Of a stretch of DNA of 64,000 nucleotides, positions 42,870 to 51,409 are shown piece after piece. This stretch comes from Mesorhizobium sp. dw_380 (lineage in GTDB: Bacteria; Pseudomonadota; Alphaproteobacteria; Rhizobiales; Rhizobiaceae). The notes beneath the pieces were generated by a model. It was given only the letters and a program-made list of their open reading frames with translations. It had not been told where the DNA came from and made no database searches. Location of the stretch: positions 1 through 64,000 of the forward strand of contig NZ_JAFFIW010000022.1 of NCBI RefSeq assembly GCF_018588885.1, given 5' to 3'. Both the position numbers and the translations under genes were made by a program. The first letter of the stretch is position 1. The number at the start of each line of letters is the position of its first letter.

Positions 42870-43982
42870 ATGTATGTCGCGGTAAAAGGCGGCGAGGCCG
42901 CGATTGCCAACGCCCACAGCCTGCTTGCCGATCGCCGGCGCGGCGACCGTTCGGTGCCCGCACTTCGCCTGGATCAGATCGTCGAGCAGCTGGCACTCGG
43001 CGTCGATCGGGTGATGAGCGAGGGCTCGCTCTACGACCGCGAACTCGCTGCGCTCGCCATCGTCCAGGCGCGCGGCGACATGATCGAGGCGATTTTCCTC
43101 GTGCGCGCCTACCGCACCACGCTGCCGCGCTTCGGCTACAGCAAGCCGATCGACACCGGCGCCATGCGGGTCGAGCGGCGTGTCTCGGCCACCTACAAAG
43201 ACCTGCCCGGCGGCCAGCTGCTTGGACCCACCTTCGACTATACCCACCGGCTGCTCGATCCCGAGCTTGCTGCCGGCGCCGATGTCGCCGAGCCGCTGCG
43301 GCGCGAGACCGAGGCGCAGGCTATGCCGCGCGTCTCCGCCATCCTCGCCCACGAAGGCCTGATCGAGCCGGATGGCGAGATGCCGCAGGACCATGTCCCC
43401 GGCGACATCACCCGCGAGCCGCTGGAATTCCCGATGGCGCGCGACATCCGCCTGCAGGCGCTGTCACGCGGCGACGAGGGTTTCCTCCTAGCGCTCGGCT
43501 ATTCCACCCAGCGCGGCTATGCACGCAACCACCCCTTCGTCGGCGAAATCCGCATCGGCGAGGTCGAGCTGGAGCTTGACGTCCCCGAACTGCCCTTTGC
43601 CGCCCCGCTCGGCACGGTGCGGGTCACTGAATGCCAGATGGTCAACCAGTTCAAGGGCTCGGCCAAGGCACCGCCGCAGTTCACGCGCGGCTATGGCCTC
43701 GTCTTCGGCCAGAGCGAGCGCAAGGCGATGGCCATGGCGCTCTGCGACCGGGCGCTGCGCGCTTCGGAACTAGGCGAAGACATTGTCGCCGCCGCCCAGG
43801 ACGAGGAATTCGTCATCTCGCATTCCGACAACGTCCAGGCGACCGGTTTCGTCGAGCATCTGAAGCTGCCGCATTATGTCGACTTCCAGGCCGAACTCGA
43901 CCTCGTGCGCCGCATGCGCGCCGAATATGAGGCCCGAGAAGATCCTGCGAAGATCGAAGAGAAGAGGGAGGCTGCGGAATGA
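42870..43982 (+). CDS. phnI: PhnI, C-P lyase core subunit (ribosyl transfer)
   Basis: 370 residues, start MYVAVKGGEAAIANAHSLLA, with conserved blocks ALRLDQIVEQLALGVDRVMS, GYSTQRGYARNHPFVGEI and the late SDNVQATGFVEHLKLPHYVD. PhnI is the nucleosidase-type subunit that, with PhnGHL, makes ribose 1-phosphonate triphosphate from ATP and a phosphonate. The length matches the family. The fosX start overlaps its stop (ATGA). Confidence 0.95.
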   Translation: MYVAVKGGEAAIANAHSLLADRRRGDRSVPALRLDQIVEQLALGVDRVMSEGSLYDRELAALAIVQARGDMIEAIFLVRAYRTTLPRFGYSKPIDTGAMRVERRVSATYKDLPGGQLLGPTFDYTHRLLDPELAAGADVAEPLRRETEAQAMPRVSAILAHEGLIEPDGEMPQDHVPGDITREPLEFPMARDIRLQALSRGDEGFLLALGYSTQRGYARNHPFVGEIRIGEVELELDVPELPFAAPLGTVRVTECQMVNQFKGSAKAPPQFTRGYGLVFGQSERKAMAMALCDRALRASELGEDIVAAAQDEEFVISHSDNVQATGFVEHLKLPHYVDFQAELDLVRRMRAEYEAREDPAKIEEKREAAE

Positions 43983-44398
43983 TCGAAGGCCTCTCCCACA
44001 TCACCTTCATCGTCAGGGATCTGGAGCGGATGACCGCGATCCTGACCGAAGTTTTCGATGCGCGCGAGGTCTATGCCAGCGATACCGAACAATTCTCGCT
44101 GTCGCGCGAAAAATTCTTCCTGATCGGCGACATCTGGATCGCCATCATGGAAGGCGAGCCCCTGCCCGCGCGCAGCTACAATCACATCGCCTTCAAGATC
44201 GACGAGACCGATTTCGACCGCTACGCCGAACGCGTCGGCAAGCTTGGGCTGGAGATGCGCCCGCCGCGACCACGCGTCGAGGGTGAAGGCCGCTCGATCT
44301 ATTTCTACGACGACGACAATCACATGTTCGAACTGCACACAGGCACGCTCGCGGAACGGCTCAAGCGCTACGCCAAGGGACTTGAGGTCGCATCATGA
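43979..44398 (+). CDS. fosX: FosX-type epoxide hydrolase (VOC fold)
   Basis: 139 residues of the vicinal oxygen chelate superfamily. The residues known for FosX are all present: metal ligands H7, H69 and E118, and the general base E44 in SLSREKFFLIGD. FosX adds water to fosfomycin, a phosphonate. M. loti FosX is reported from a phn operon and has only modest fosfomycin activity, so its native substrate may be another epoxyphosphonate or a pathway intermediate. It overlaps phnI and phnJ by four bases each, so it is an integral part of the operon. Confidence 0.92.
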   Translation: MIEGLSHITFIVRDLERMTAILTEVFDAREVYASDTEQFSLSREKFFLIGDIWIAIMEGEPLPARSYNHIAFKIDETDFDRYAERVGKLGLEMRPPRPRVEGEGRSIYFYDDDNHMFELHTGTLAERLKRYAKGLEVAS

Positions 44399-45276
44399 CC
44401 GACATCGCCACCTACAACTTCGCCTATCTCGACGAGCAGACCAAAAGGATGATCCGCCGCGCGATCCTCAAGGGCATCGCCATCCCCGGCTACCAGGTGC
44501 CGTTCGCCTCGCGCGAAATGCCGATGCCCTATGGCTGGGGCACCGGCGGCGTCCAGGTCACCGCATCGATCATCGGCCCTGATGATGTGCTGAAGGTTAT
44601 CGACCAGGGCGCCGACGACACCACCAACGCCGTCTCGATCCGCGCCTTCTTCAAGAAGGTCGCCAATGTCGCTGTCACCACCGATACTGCCACTGCCACC
44701 ATCATCCAGACCCGCCACCGCATCCCTGAGCATCCGCTGACGGCAGGCCAGGTGCTGGTCTATCAGGTGCCGATCCCCGAACCCCTGCGCTTCCTCGAAC
44801 CGCGTGAGACCGAAACGCGAAAAATGCATGCGCTGGAGGAATACGGTCTCATGCATGTCAAGCTCTACGAGGACATCGCCAAGCACGGCCGCATCGCCAC
44901 CACCTATGCCTATCCGGTGAAGGTCGAGGGCCGCTATGTGATGGACCCCTCGCCGACGCCGAAATTCGACAATCCCAAGATGCACCGCTCACCGGCTCTG
45001 CAGCTGTTCGGCGCCGGCCGCGAGAAGCGCATTTATGCGGTGCCGCCCTTCACCGACGTCGTCAGCCTCGACTTCGAGGACCATCCGTTCGAGGTGCAAA
45101 CCTTCGATCAGCCCTGCGCGTTATGCGCTGCCGAGAACGTCTATCTCGACGAGGTCATCCTCGACGACCATGGCGGCCACATGTTCGTCTGCTCCGACAC
45201 CGACCATTGCGAGAAGCGGCGGGCCGACGGCCATCGTGGCCATTTGGCACCAGAAACTACGGAGCCGGCGCAATGA
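44395..45276 (+). CDS. phnJ: PhnJ, radical SAM C-P lyase
   Basis: 293 residues. The unusual radical-SAM cysteines fall at C241, C244 and C266 (CALCAAENVYLDEVILDD, then FVCSDTDHC), with C272 as the proposed thiyl radical residue, the same numbering as in E. coli. PhnJ breaks the C-P bond of ribose 1-phosphonate 5-phosphate, releasing the alkane and a cyclic phosphate. Its stop overlaps the phnK start. Confidence 0.96.
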   Translation: MTDIATYNFAYLDEQTKRMIRRAILKGIAIPGYQVPFASREMPMPYGWGTGGVQVTASIIGPDDVLKVIDQGADDTTNAVSIRAFFKKVANVAVTTDTATATIIQTRHRIPEHPLTAGQVLVYQVPIPEPLRFLEPRETETRKMHALEEYGLMHVKLYEDIAKHGRIATTYAYPVKVEGRYVMDPSPTPKFDNPKMHRSPALQLFGAGREKRIYAVPPFTDVVSLDFEDHPFEVQTFDQPCALCAAENVYLDEVILDDHGGHMFVCSDTDHCEKRRADGHRGHLAPETTEPAQ

Positions 45277-46049
45277 CCGACGAACCGCTTCTGCGCGTCT
45301 CGGCGCTCTCCAAATTCTACGGCTCGCGCGTCGGCTGCGACAATGTTTCGTTCGACCTCTGGCCGGGCGAAGTGCTCGCCGTCGTCGGCGAATCCGGCTC
45401 CGGTAAGACGACACTGCTCAACTGCCTGTCGACGCGGTTGCTGCCTTCCTCGGGCACTGCCAGCTACCGCATGCGCGACGGCCAGTTTCGCGAGCTCTAC
45501 CGCATGAGCGAGGCCGAGCGCCGCTTCCTCATGCGCACCGACTGGGGTTTCGTCCATCAGAACCCGGCCGACGGCCTGCGCATGACGGTGTCGGCCGGCG
45601 CCAATGTCGGCGAGCGGCTGATGGCGGTCGGCGACCGCCACTACGGCAAGATCCGCGCCACGGCCGTCGACTGGCTGTCGCGCGTCGAAATCGAGGAAGA
45701 CCGCATCGACGACGAGCCCCGCGCCTTTTCCGGCGGCATGCGCCAGCGCTTGCAGATCGCCCGCAACCTCGTCACCGGCCCGCGGCTGGTGTTCATGGAT
45801 GAACCGACCGGCGGCCTCGACGTCTCGGTGCAGGCGCGCCTGCTCGACCTCTTGCGCGGGCTGGTCACCGATCTCGGTCTCGCCGCCATCGTCGTCACCC
45901 ACGACCTCGCCGTGGCGCGCCTCCTGTCGCAGCGCATGATGGTGATGAAGGACGGTCGCGTCGTCGAAAGCGGCCTCACCGACCGCGTGCTCGACGATCC
46001 GCGCGCACCCTATACGCAGTTGCTTGTTTCCTCGATTCTACAGGTTTGA
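45273..46049 (+). CDS. phnK: PhnK, ABC-type ATPase of the C-P lyase complex
   Basis: 258 residues from the ATG at 45273. Walker A GESGSGKTT, signature FSGGMRQRLQ, Walker B LVFMDEPTGGLD, H-loop VVTHDLAVARLLSQR. PhnK is not a transporter ATPase; it docks on the PhnGHIJ core through PhnJ. A 154-base repeat element lies directly after its stop, between it and phnL. Confidence 0.95.
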   Translation: MTDEPLLRVSALSKFYGSRVGCDNVSFDLWPGEVLAVVGESGSGKTTLLNCLSTRLLPSSGTASYRMRDGQFRELYRMSEAERRFLMRTDWGFVHQNPADGLRMTVSAGANVGERLMAVGDRHYGKIRATAVDWLSRVEIEEDRIDDEPRAFSGGMRQRLQIARNLVTGPRLVFMDEPTGGLDVSVQARLLDLLRGLVTDLGLAAIVVTHDLAVARLLSQRMMVMKDGRVVESGLTDRVLDDPRAPYTQLLVSSILQV

Positions 46050-46067
46050 CGATGAGTGCTCCGGCGT

Positions 46068-46221
46068 ACCCCCCTCTGGCCTGCCGGCCATCTCCCCCTC
46101 AAGGGGGGAGATTAGCTGTCGCTCTCGGTTTCGCCACTCTTCAACGTTGCAGAACGGGCGCAACGAAAAAGCTGCCAATCTCCCCCCTTGAGGGGGAGAT
46201 GCCTGGCAAGGCAGAGGGGGG
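46068..46221. repeat. RIME-like element, copy 2, inside the phn operon
   Basis: The same element as 17138-17293: ends ACCCCCCTCTGG and CAGAGGGGGGC, nested stems CTCCCCCTCAAGGGGGGAG and its partner, and a centre with GGTTTCGCCA and AACGTTGCAG. It starts 18 bases after the phnK stop and ends 39 bases before phnL. Its strong stems could reduce read-through from phnK to phnL. Confidence 0.8.
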
Positions 46222-46260
46222 CGCTGGCCCGCGAACCAACGACGGTTGGAGGACCTTCTG

Positions 46261-46968
46261 ATGCCCACCCCCCTCGTTGTTTCCGACGTCGCCAAGAGCT
46301 TCACCATGCATCTGCGCGACGGCATCAAACTGCCTGTTGTCGCTGGCGTCTCATTCTCGATCCGCGCCGGCGAATGCACCGTGCTCGGCGGCCCGTCCGG
46401 TGCCGGCAAGAGCTCGATCCTGAAGATGCTCTACGGCAATTATGCCGTCGACGAAGGCCAGATCATCGTCAACCATGAGGACGGACTGATCGATCTCGCC
46501 AATGCCAGCCCGCGCACCGTGCTTGCCGTGCGCCGGCAAACGATCGGCTATGTCAGCCAGTTCCTGCGCACCGTGCCGCGCGTCTCGGCGCTGGATGTGG
46601 TTGCCGAACCGCTGGTCGAGCGCGGCGAGAACCGCGAGACGGCAAGAGGCAAGGCGCGTGCCTTGCTGGCGCAGCTCAACCTGCCTGAAAAACTCTGGGC
46701 GCTGCCGCCGGCGACCTTCTCCGGCGGCGAGCAGCAGCGCGTCAACATCGCGCGCGGCTTCATCACCGAGCACCCGATCCTGCTGCTCGATGAGCCGACC
46801 GCCTCGCTCGACGCCACCAACCGCGACGTGGTGATCGAACTCATCGCCGCCAAGAAGGCGGCCGGTGTCGCCCTGCTCGGTATCTTCCACGACCACGATG
46901 TGCGTGAGGCGGTTGCCGACCGCATCATCGACGTCACCGCTTTCGCCCCCGGAAAACTCGCCGCATGA
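46261..46968 (+). CDS. phnL: PhnL, ABC-type ATPase of the C-P lyase system
   Basis: 235 residues from the ATG at 46261, chosen because GGAGGA lies seven bases upstream (the frame also allows a TTG at 46246). Walker A GGPSGAGKSS, signature FSGGEQQRVN, Walker B LLLDEPTASLD, and the late FHDHDVREAVADR. PhnL works with PhnGHI in the first step and, with PhnK, forms a dual ATPase on the core. The next gene overlaps its stop by four bases. Confidence 0.95.
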   Translation: MPTPLVVSDVAKSFTMHLRDGIKLPVVAGVSFSIRAGECTVLGGPSGAGKSSILKMLYGNYAVDEGQIIVNHEDGLIDLANASPRTVLAVRRQTIGYVSQFLRTVPRVSALDVVAEPLVERGENRETARGKARALLAQLNLPEKLWALPPATFSGGEQQRVNIARGFITEHPILLLDEPTASLDATNRDVVIELIAAKKAAGVALLGIFHDHDVREAVADRIIDVTAFAPGKLAA

Positions 46969-47582
46969 CCAGGAAATTGTCGGAGACGCCGCTGATCCAT
47001 CCGACGGCGGAGGTACATAACTCGACGCTCGGCCGCTGGACCGAGATCGCCGACCGCAGCCGGATTTCGGAAAGCGAATTTGGCGACTATTCCTACATGA
47101 TGCAGGACTGCTCCGTCTGGTGCACGACGATCGGGAAGTTCGCCAACATCGCGGCAGCAGTGCGTATCAACGCCACCAACCATCCGACCTGGCGGCCGAC
47201 GCTGCACCATTTCACCTATCGCGCCTCGGACTATTGGGACGACGCCGAGCATGAGAGCGAATTCTTCGCAGAGCGCCGTGCCAAGCGCGTCACCGTCGGC
47301 CATGACACCTGGCTTGGCCACGGCTCGACCATCCTGCCCGGCGTCACAATCGGCGATGGCGCGGCGGTCGGCGCCGGAGCCGTCGTATCGAAGGACGTGC
47401 CCCCCTATACCATCGTCGCCGGCGTGCCGGCCAAGCCGATCCGCGAGCGCTTCGACCGCCGCGCCGCCGAGCGTTACCAGGCGCTTGCCTGGTGGGACTG
47501 GGACCACGCTAGGCTGCGCGCCTCGCTCGACGATTTCCGCGAGCTGTCCGCCGAAGCGTTCCTGGAAAGATACGAGGGTTAA
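46965..47582 (+). CDS. Hexapeptide-repeat acetyltransferase of phosphonate clusters
   Basis: 205 residues with left-handed beta-helix repeats in two blocks (for example STLGRWTEIADRSRISES and ILPGVTIGDGAAVGAGAVV), ending in PAKPIRERF. This is the acetyltransferase type that accompanies C-P lyase genes (phn_thr-fam). Likely role: acetylation of aminoalkylphosphonates, like PhnO. It overlaps phnL by four bases and is the last tightly coupled gene of the phnG operon. Confidence 0.88.
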   Translation: MTRKLSETPLIHPTAEVHNSTLGRWTEIADRSRISESEFGDYSYMMQDCSVWCTTIGKFANIAAAVRINATNHPTWRPTLHHFTYRASDYWDDAEHESEFFAERRAKRVTVGHDTWLGHGSTILPGVTIGDGAAVGAGAVVSKDVPPYTIVAGVPAKPIRERFDRRAAERYQALAWWDWDHARLRASLDDFRELSAEAFLERYEG

Positions 47583-47668
47583 TCCCTCACATCATCGTCA
47601 TGGGCGAGCCCGTTTCACATCCCTGACACATCAAGGAGGCAGGACCCGGTCTTTCCCTGGAGATCGCA

Positions 47669-48379
47669 ATGGCCGACACAATCAGACCTTCGCTCGCCGG
47701 CTTCTTTGCCGGCTCCAATCCGACCGCTCCGGCGCATCTCGGCACACGCTATGACACGTCGGGCAACTTTCTGAGCGAGCCCGGCAACACCGTCGTCTGC
47801 CACCTGGTCAGCGGCTCGCCGTCGCAGGCCGTGGTGCTCGCGGTGCGCGATAGGATGCTGGCAATGCCTGATGCCGACAGGCTTGCCTTCACGCCCGTCT
47901 CCAGCCTGCACATGACGCTGTTCCAAGGCATCATCGAATATCGCCGCCGCTTGCCCTACTGGCCGCAGGACGTGCCGCTCGACACCAGCATCGAGGCCAT
48001 GACCCGCCTCTATCTGGAACGGCTGAAAGGTTTCGAGGGCTCTGGCCCGTTCAACATCAAGGTCGTCGAAATCGTGCCGACCGGCCTTACCGTCGCCGGC
48101 GCGACCGACGATGACGTGCGCATCATGCGCGAATGGCGCGATGCCCTGGCGGTGCCGTTCGGCTACCGCCACCCTGATCACGACGCTTACGTCTTCCACA
48201 TCACCTTCGCCTATCAGATCCAGCGCCTTGCCGACGACCGGGCGGCCGCATGGCAGGCGCTGTTCGACGATTGCCTGGCGCTTTTCGCGCGGCAGGCGCC
48301 GCTGATCGACATCAAGGGGCCCGCCTTCTGCAGCTTCCGCGACATGGAGCATTTCGAGGAATTGCAGGTGCTCGGCTGA
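47669..48379 (+). CDS. DUF1868 2H-phosphoesterase-like protein
   Basis: 236 residues with the two His-x-Thr motifs of 2H phosphoesterases: SSLHMTLFQ (about residue 91) and YVFHITFAY (about 176). Such enzymes open cyclic phosphodiesters. It lies inside the phn locus between the acetyltransferase and phnC, and phnP, which opens ribose 1,2-cyclic phosphate in E. coli, is not found in the window. It could supply that step; this is inference. It starts 86 bases after the previous stop. Confidence 0.8.
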   Translation: MADTIRPSLAGFFAGSNPTAPAHLGTRYDTSGNFLSEPGNTVVCHLVSGSPSQAVVLAVRDRMLAMPDADRLAFTPVSSLHMTLFQGIIEYRRRLPYWPQDVPLDTSIEAMTRLYLERLKGFEGSGPFNIKVVEIVPTGLTVAGATDDDVRIMREWRDALAVPFGYRHPDHDAYVFHITFAYQIQRLADDRAAAWQALFDDCLALFARQAPLIDIKGPAFCSFRDMEHFEELQVLG

Positions 48380-48510
48380 TCGCCGAAACAGGCGCATGGC
48401 GCAGCGCCTGTGGAGCGTAACAAAACTGACATCGAGGCGACATGGCAGGTTCACGTGGCTGCGTTAGGCGAGAGGCTGACGATCAACATGGTCCTGACGG
48501 GAACCTGCCC

Positions 48511-49368
48511 ATGCCAGCAGCCTCAGCCACGCTCGAAATCCGCGGCGTCACCCGACGATTTGGCAAGAACACCGCTGTCAGCGATATCAGCATCTCGATC
48601 CCGCAGGGTCAGATGGTCGGCGTCATTGGCCGTTCGGGCGCCGGCAAATCGACCCTTCTTCGCATGATCAACCGTCTCATCGATCCCAGCCAGGGATCGA
48701 TTTTTTTTGACGGCGCCGAAGTCTCCAAGCTGCAGGGTTCGCCGTTGCGGCGCTGGCAGCGCGACTGCGCCATGATCTTCCAGCAGTTCAACCTGGTGCC
48801 GCGCCTCGATGTCCTGACCAACGTGCTGCTCGGCAAGCTGAACCACCGTTCGACCCTGTCCAACCTTCTCGGCATGTTTTCCCGCGCCGAATGCGCCGAG
48901 GCGGTCGCCGCCCTCGAGCGGCTCGACATCGCCAGTGCGGCACTGCAGCCCGCCGGCACGCTTTCGGGCGGACAGCAGCAGCGCGTCGCTATTGCGCGCG
49001 CCATGATGCAGCAGCCCAGGGTGATCCTCGCCGATGAGCCGATCGCCTCGCTCGATCCGCTCAATGCCAAGGTGGTGATGGATTCACTGCAGGACATCAA
49101 TCTGCGCGAGGGCATCACCGTCGTCACCAACCTGCATACGCTCGACACCGCCCGCACCTATTGCAACCGCATCATCGGCATGGCCGCCGGCAAGGTCGTC
49201 TTCGATGGCGCGCCCGAAGAGCTCGACCGTGAAGCCGTGCGTCTCGTCTATGGTGCCGACAGCAATGGCGGCGAAATTTCGGAGGCCATCACCTCCACCA
49301 GCGTTGCCTTCAAGCGAAAGATCGCCGCATCCGCCGGACCGCTCGAATCTGCATTCCCAGGTTACTGA
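48511..49368 (+). CDS. phnC: Phosphonate ABC transporter ATP-binding protein
   Basis: 285 residues from the ATG at 48511 with GGGAA upstream. Walker A GRSGAGKST, Q-loop MIFQQFNLVPR, signature LSGGQQQRVA, Walker B ILADEPIASLD. The C-terminal tail beyond 250 is longer than usual. Upstream, CTGACAT and CGACAT at 48426-48443 repeat with an 11-base period, as in Pho boxes, but the match to the consensus is weak. Powers uptake through PhnE proteins. Confidence 0.93.
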   Translation: MPAASATLEIRGVTRRFGKNTAVSDISISIPQGQMVGVIGRSGAGKSTLLRMINRLIDPSQGSIFFDGAEVSKLQGSPLRRWQRDCAMIFQQFNLVPRLDVLTNVLLGKLNHRSTLSNLLGMFSRAECAEAVAALERLDIASAALQPAGTLSGGQQQRVAIARAMMQQPRVILADEPIASLDPLNAKVVMDSLQDINLREGITVVTNLHTLDTARTYCNRIIGMAAGKVVFDGAPEELDREAVRLVYGADSNGGEISEAITSTSVAFKRKIAASAGPLESAFPGY

Positions 49369-49470
49369 GTTCAAGAAAGAGCGGCTCGGATCGTCCGCCC
49401 GCGTCAAGGGCACTTGTCAAAATCGATAACGCTGCCGGCGCGGGGCCGGAACCTACAGGAGAGATATCAG

Positions 49471-50379
49471 ATGTTCAGGAAGATGGTTTTCAGCGCCGTT
49501 TCGGTGCTCGCCATGGCCACCAGCATGGCTCACGCCGCCGACATGAAGGAATTCCGCGTCGGCATTCTCGGCGGCGAGAACGAAACCGACCGGCTGCGCA
49601 ACTACCAGTGCCTGGCCGACCATTTGAAGGCCGAATTCGGCTTCGAGAAGGTCTCGCTGTTCCCGGCCGCCGACTATGACGGCGTCATCCAGGGCCTGCT
49701 CGGCGGCACGCTCGACTTCGCCGAACTCGGCGCTTCCGGCTACGCCAGCGTCGCGCTGAAGGACCCGAAGGCCGTCACGCCGATCCTCACCACCCAGCAG
49801 ACCGATGGCGCCACCGGTTATTATTCGGTCGGACTGGCGCTCAAGTCCTCCGGCATCACCGATATCAAGTCGGCCAAGGGCAAGAAGCTCGGCTACGCCG
49901 ATCCGGATTCGACCTCGGGCTACCTGATCCCGCTGACCCAGATCCCGAAGGACACCGGCGCCTCGAACGAGACCTTCTTCGCCTCGACCCAGTTCAACGG
50001 CGGCCATGAGAACAACGTCCTGGCCGTGCGCGATGGCAAGGTCGACGTCGCGGTCGATGATTCCTCGGGCATCGGCGACTTCAAGAACGGCTACACCTCC
50101 GGCACCTTCCACAAGGAAGTCGCAAAGGGCGCCGTCGATCCCAACGACTTCGTCGAAGTCTGGCGCTCCGGCCTGATCCCGAACGGCCCGCTGGTCGTGA
50201 GCACCGCGCTCGGCGACGACATGACCGCCAAGCTGGCCGCCTTCTTCACCGACCTGCCCAAGAAGGACAAGGCTTGCTTTGAAGGCGTCGAGGGCGGCGA
50301 TTTCACCGGCTATGTTCCGGTGAAGGCGGACTTCTACAAGGTGATCGTCGAAGCCCGTAAGGCAGCCATCGGCGGCTAA
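49471..50379 (+). CDS. phnD: Phosphonate-binding periplasmic protein
   Basis: 302 residues from the ATG at 49471, with AGGAGAG seven bases upstream. The signal peptide is residues 1-22 (ATSMAHA). Family blocks: FRVGILGGENETDRLRNYQC, LFPAADYDGVIQGLLGGTLD, YADPDSTSGYLIPLTQ. It binds phosphonates and perhaps phosphate esters in the periplasm and feeds the two PhnE permeases. A terminator-like hairpin follows directly. Confidence 0.94.
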   Translation: MFRKMVFSAVSVLAMATSMAHAADMKEFRVGILGGENETDRLRNYQCLADHLKAEFGFEKVSLFPAADYDGVIQGLLGGTLDFAELGASGYASVALKDPKAVTPILTTQQTDGATGYYSVGLALKSSGITDIKSAKGKKLGYADPDSTSGYLIPLTQIPKDTGASNETFFASTQFNGGHENNVLAVRDGKVDVAVDDSSGIGDFKNGYTSGTFHKEVAKGAVDPNDFVEVWRSGLIPNGPLVVSTALGDDMTAKLAAFFTDLPKKDKACFEGVEGGDFTGYVPVKADFYKVIVEARKAAIGG

Positions 50380-50390
50380 CGGCGAAATCA

Positions 50391-50424
50391 AAAAAGGGCG
50401 ATGTTCAAAACATCGCCCTTTTTT
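50391..50424 (+). terminator. Intrinsic terminator-like hairpin between phnD and phnE
   Basis: Exact 15-base arms 50391-50405 and 50409-50423 (AAAAAGGGCGATGTT and its complement) with a three-base loop, ending in six Ts. It begins 12 bases after the phnD stop and would end most transcripts, leaving the permease genes expressed by read-through. Confidence 0.85.
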
Positions 50425-50436
50425 GCATCTCCGATC

Positions 50437-51408
50437 ATGACCATTTCCGTGACGGCCCCGTCCGTGCCAGCCGCCTCTGGCGCCACCGACCAGATGGCCG
50501 ATACCTGGCGGCGCCAGACGTCGCTGCGCCGGTTCTATACAGCGCTTGGCGTCGCCCTGCTGCTTGTCGCGATGTTCGCCAGCATGTGGTTCGCCGACGA
50601 AGCCAATGCCGGCCACTTCTTCGACCGGCTGCCGCACATTCTGGATTTCCTGAGCTGGCTCGTTCCCAAGGACTGGAACGATGTCTGGCGGGCGCTGTTC
50701 GACATCGCCTCGCCGCATGACACCGGCACCCAAGAATTCAACTTCCCGCTTGGCCGCGTCTATGTCTGGGGCGGGTTCTACGTCCCCGAATATTTCGAGC
50801 TGATGCTGACCACTGTGAACGTGGCGCTGGTCTCGACCTTCATCGGCTTCGTCTTCGCTGTGCCTTTTTCCTTCATCGCGGCGCGCAACCTGACGCCGCA
50901 CCCGGTGCTGCGGCTCGTCGTCAAACGCTTCATGGAGCTGCTGCGCGCCTTCCCCGAGATCGTCATCGCCGGCCTGTTCGCGGCCATCGTTTCGATCGGC
51001 CCGGTCGCCGCCATCATCGCCATCGGCCTGCATTCCATCGGCGCGCTGGGCAAGTTGTTCTACGAGATCAACGAGAACATCGACATGCGGGCCGAGGAAG
51101 GGCTGCGGGCGGTTGGCGCCAATTGGTTCGAGCGGGTGCGCTTTGCCGGCCTGCCGCAGGTGCTGCCCAACTTCATGTCCTACACATTGCTCCGGATCGA
51201 GATCAACGTTCGCATCTCGACCATCATGGGCGCCGTCGGCGGCGGCGGCATCGGCGAGGAGCTGAAGCTTTCCATCTCGCGCGGCTTCGGCGCCAAGACG
51301 CTGGCGCTGGTGCTGCTCCTGTTCACCACCATCTTCATCGTAGACCAGTTCTCCGCCTGGCTGCGCCGCAAGCTGGTCGGCGAGCAAGCTTTTTTGATGG
51401 GGGCTTGA
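50437..51408 (+). CDS. phnE: Phosphonate ABC transporter permease 1
   Basis: 323 residues from the ATG at 50437; an earlier ATG at 50401 lies inside the terminator stem and is unlikely. There is no strong ribosome binding site before 50437. Membrane segments at about 29-50, 125-150, 175-205 and towards the end, with the EAA-loop sequence EGLRAVGANWFERVRFAGLP followed by VGGGGIGEELK. It forms the inner-membrane channel with the second permease. Confidence 0.92.
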   Translation: MTISVTAPSVPAASGATDQMADTWRRQTSLRRFYTALGVALLLVAMFASMWFADEANAGHFFDRLPHILDFLSWLVPKDWNDVWRALFDIASPHDTGTQEFNFPLGRVYVWGGFYVPEYFELMLTTVNVALVSTFIGFVFAVPFSFIAARNLTPHPVLRLVVKRFMELLRAFPEIVIAGLFAAIVSIGPVAAIIAIGLHSIGALGKLFYEINENIDMRAEEGLRAVGANWFERVRFAGLPQVLPNFMSYTLLRIEINVRISTIMGAVGGGGIGEELKLSISRGFGAKTLALVLLLFTTIFIVDQFSAWLRRKLVGEQAFLMGA

Positions 51409-51409
51409 T

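Noticed and set aside
48426..48443. Pho box before phnC
   Set aside because: The 11-base period of CTGACAT/CGACAT is suggestive, but only one half matches the CTGTCAT consensus well, so I do not list it as a site.
49453..51387. 644-codon minus-strand frame opposite phnD and phnE
   Set aside because: Antisense to well-supported phn genes, with low-complexity composition and no known motif.
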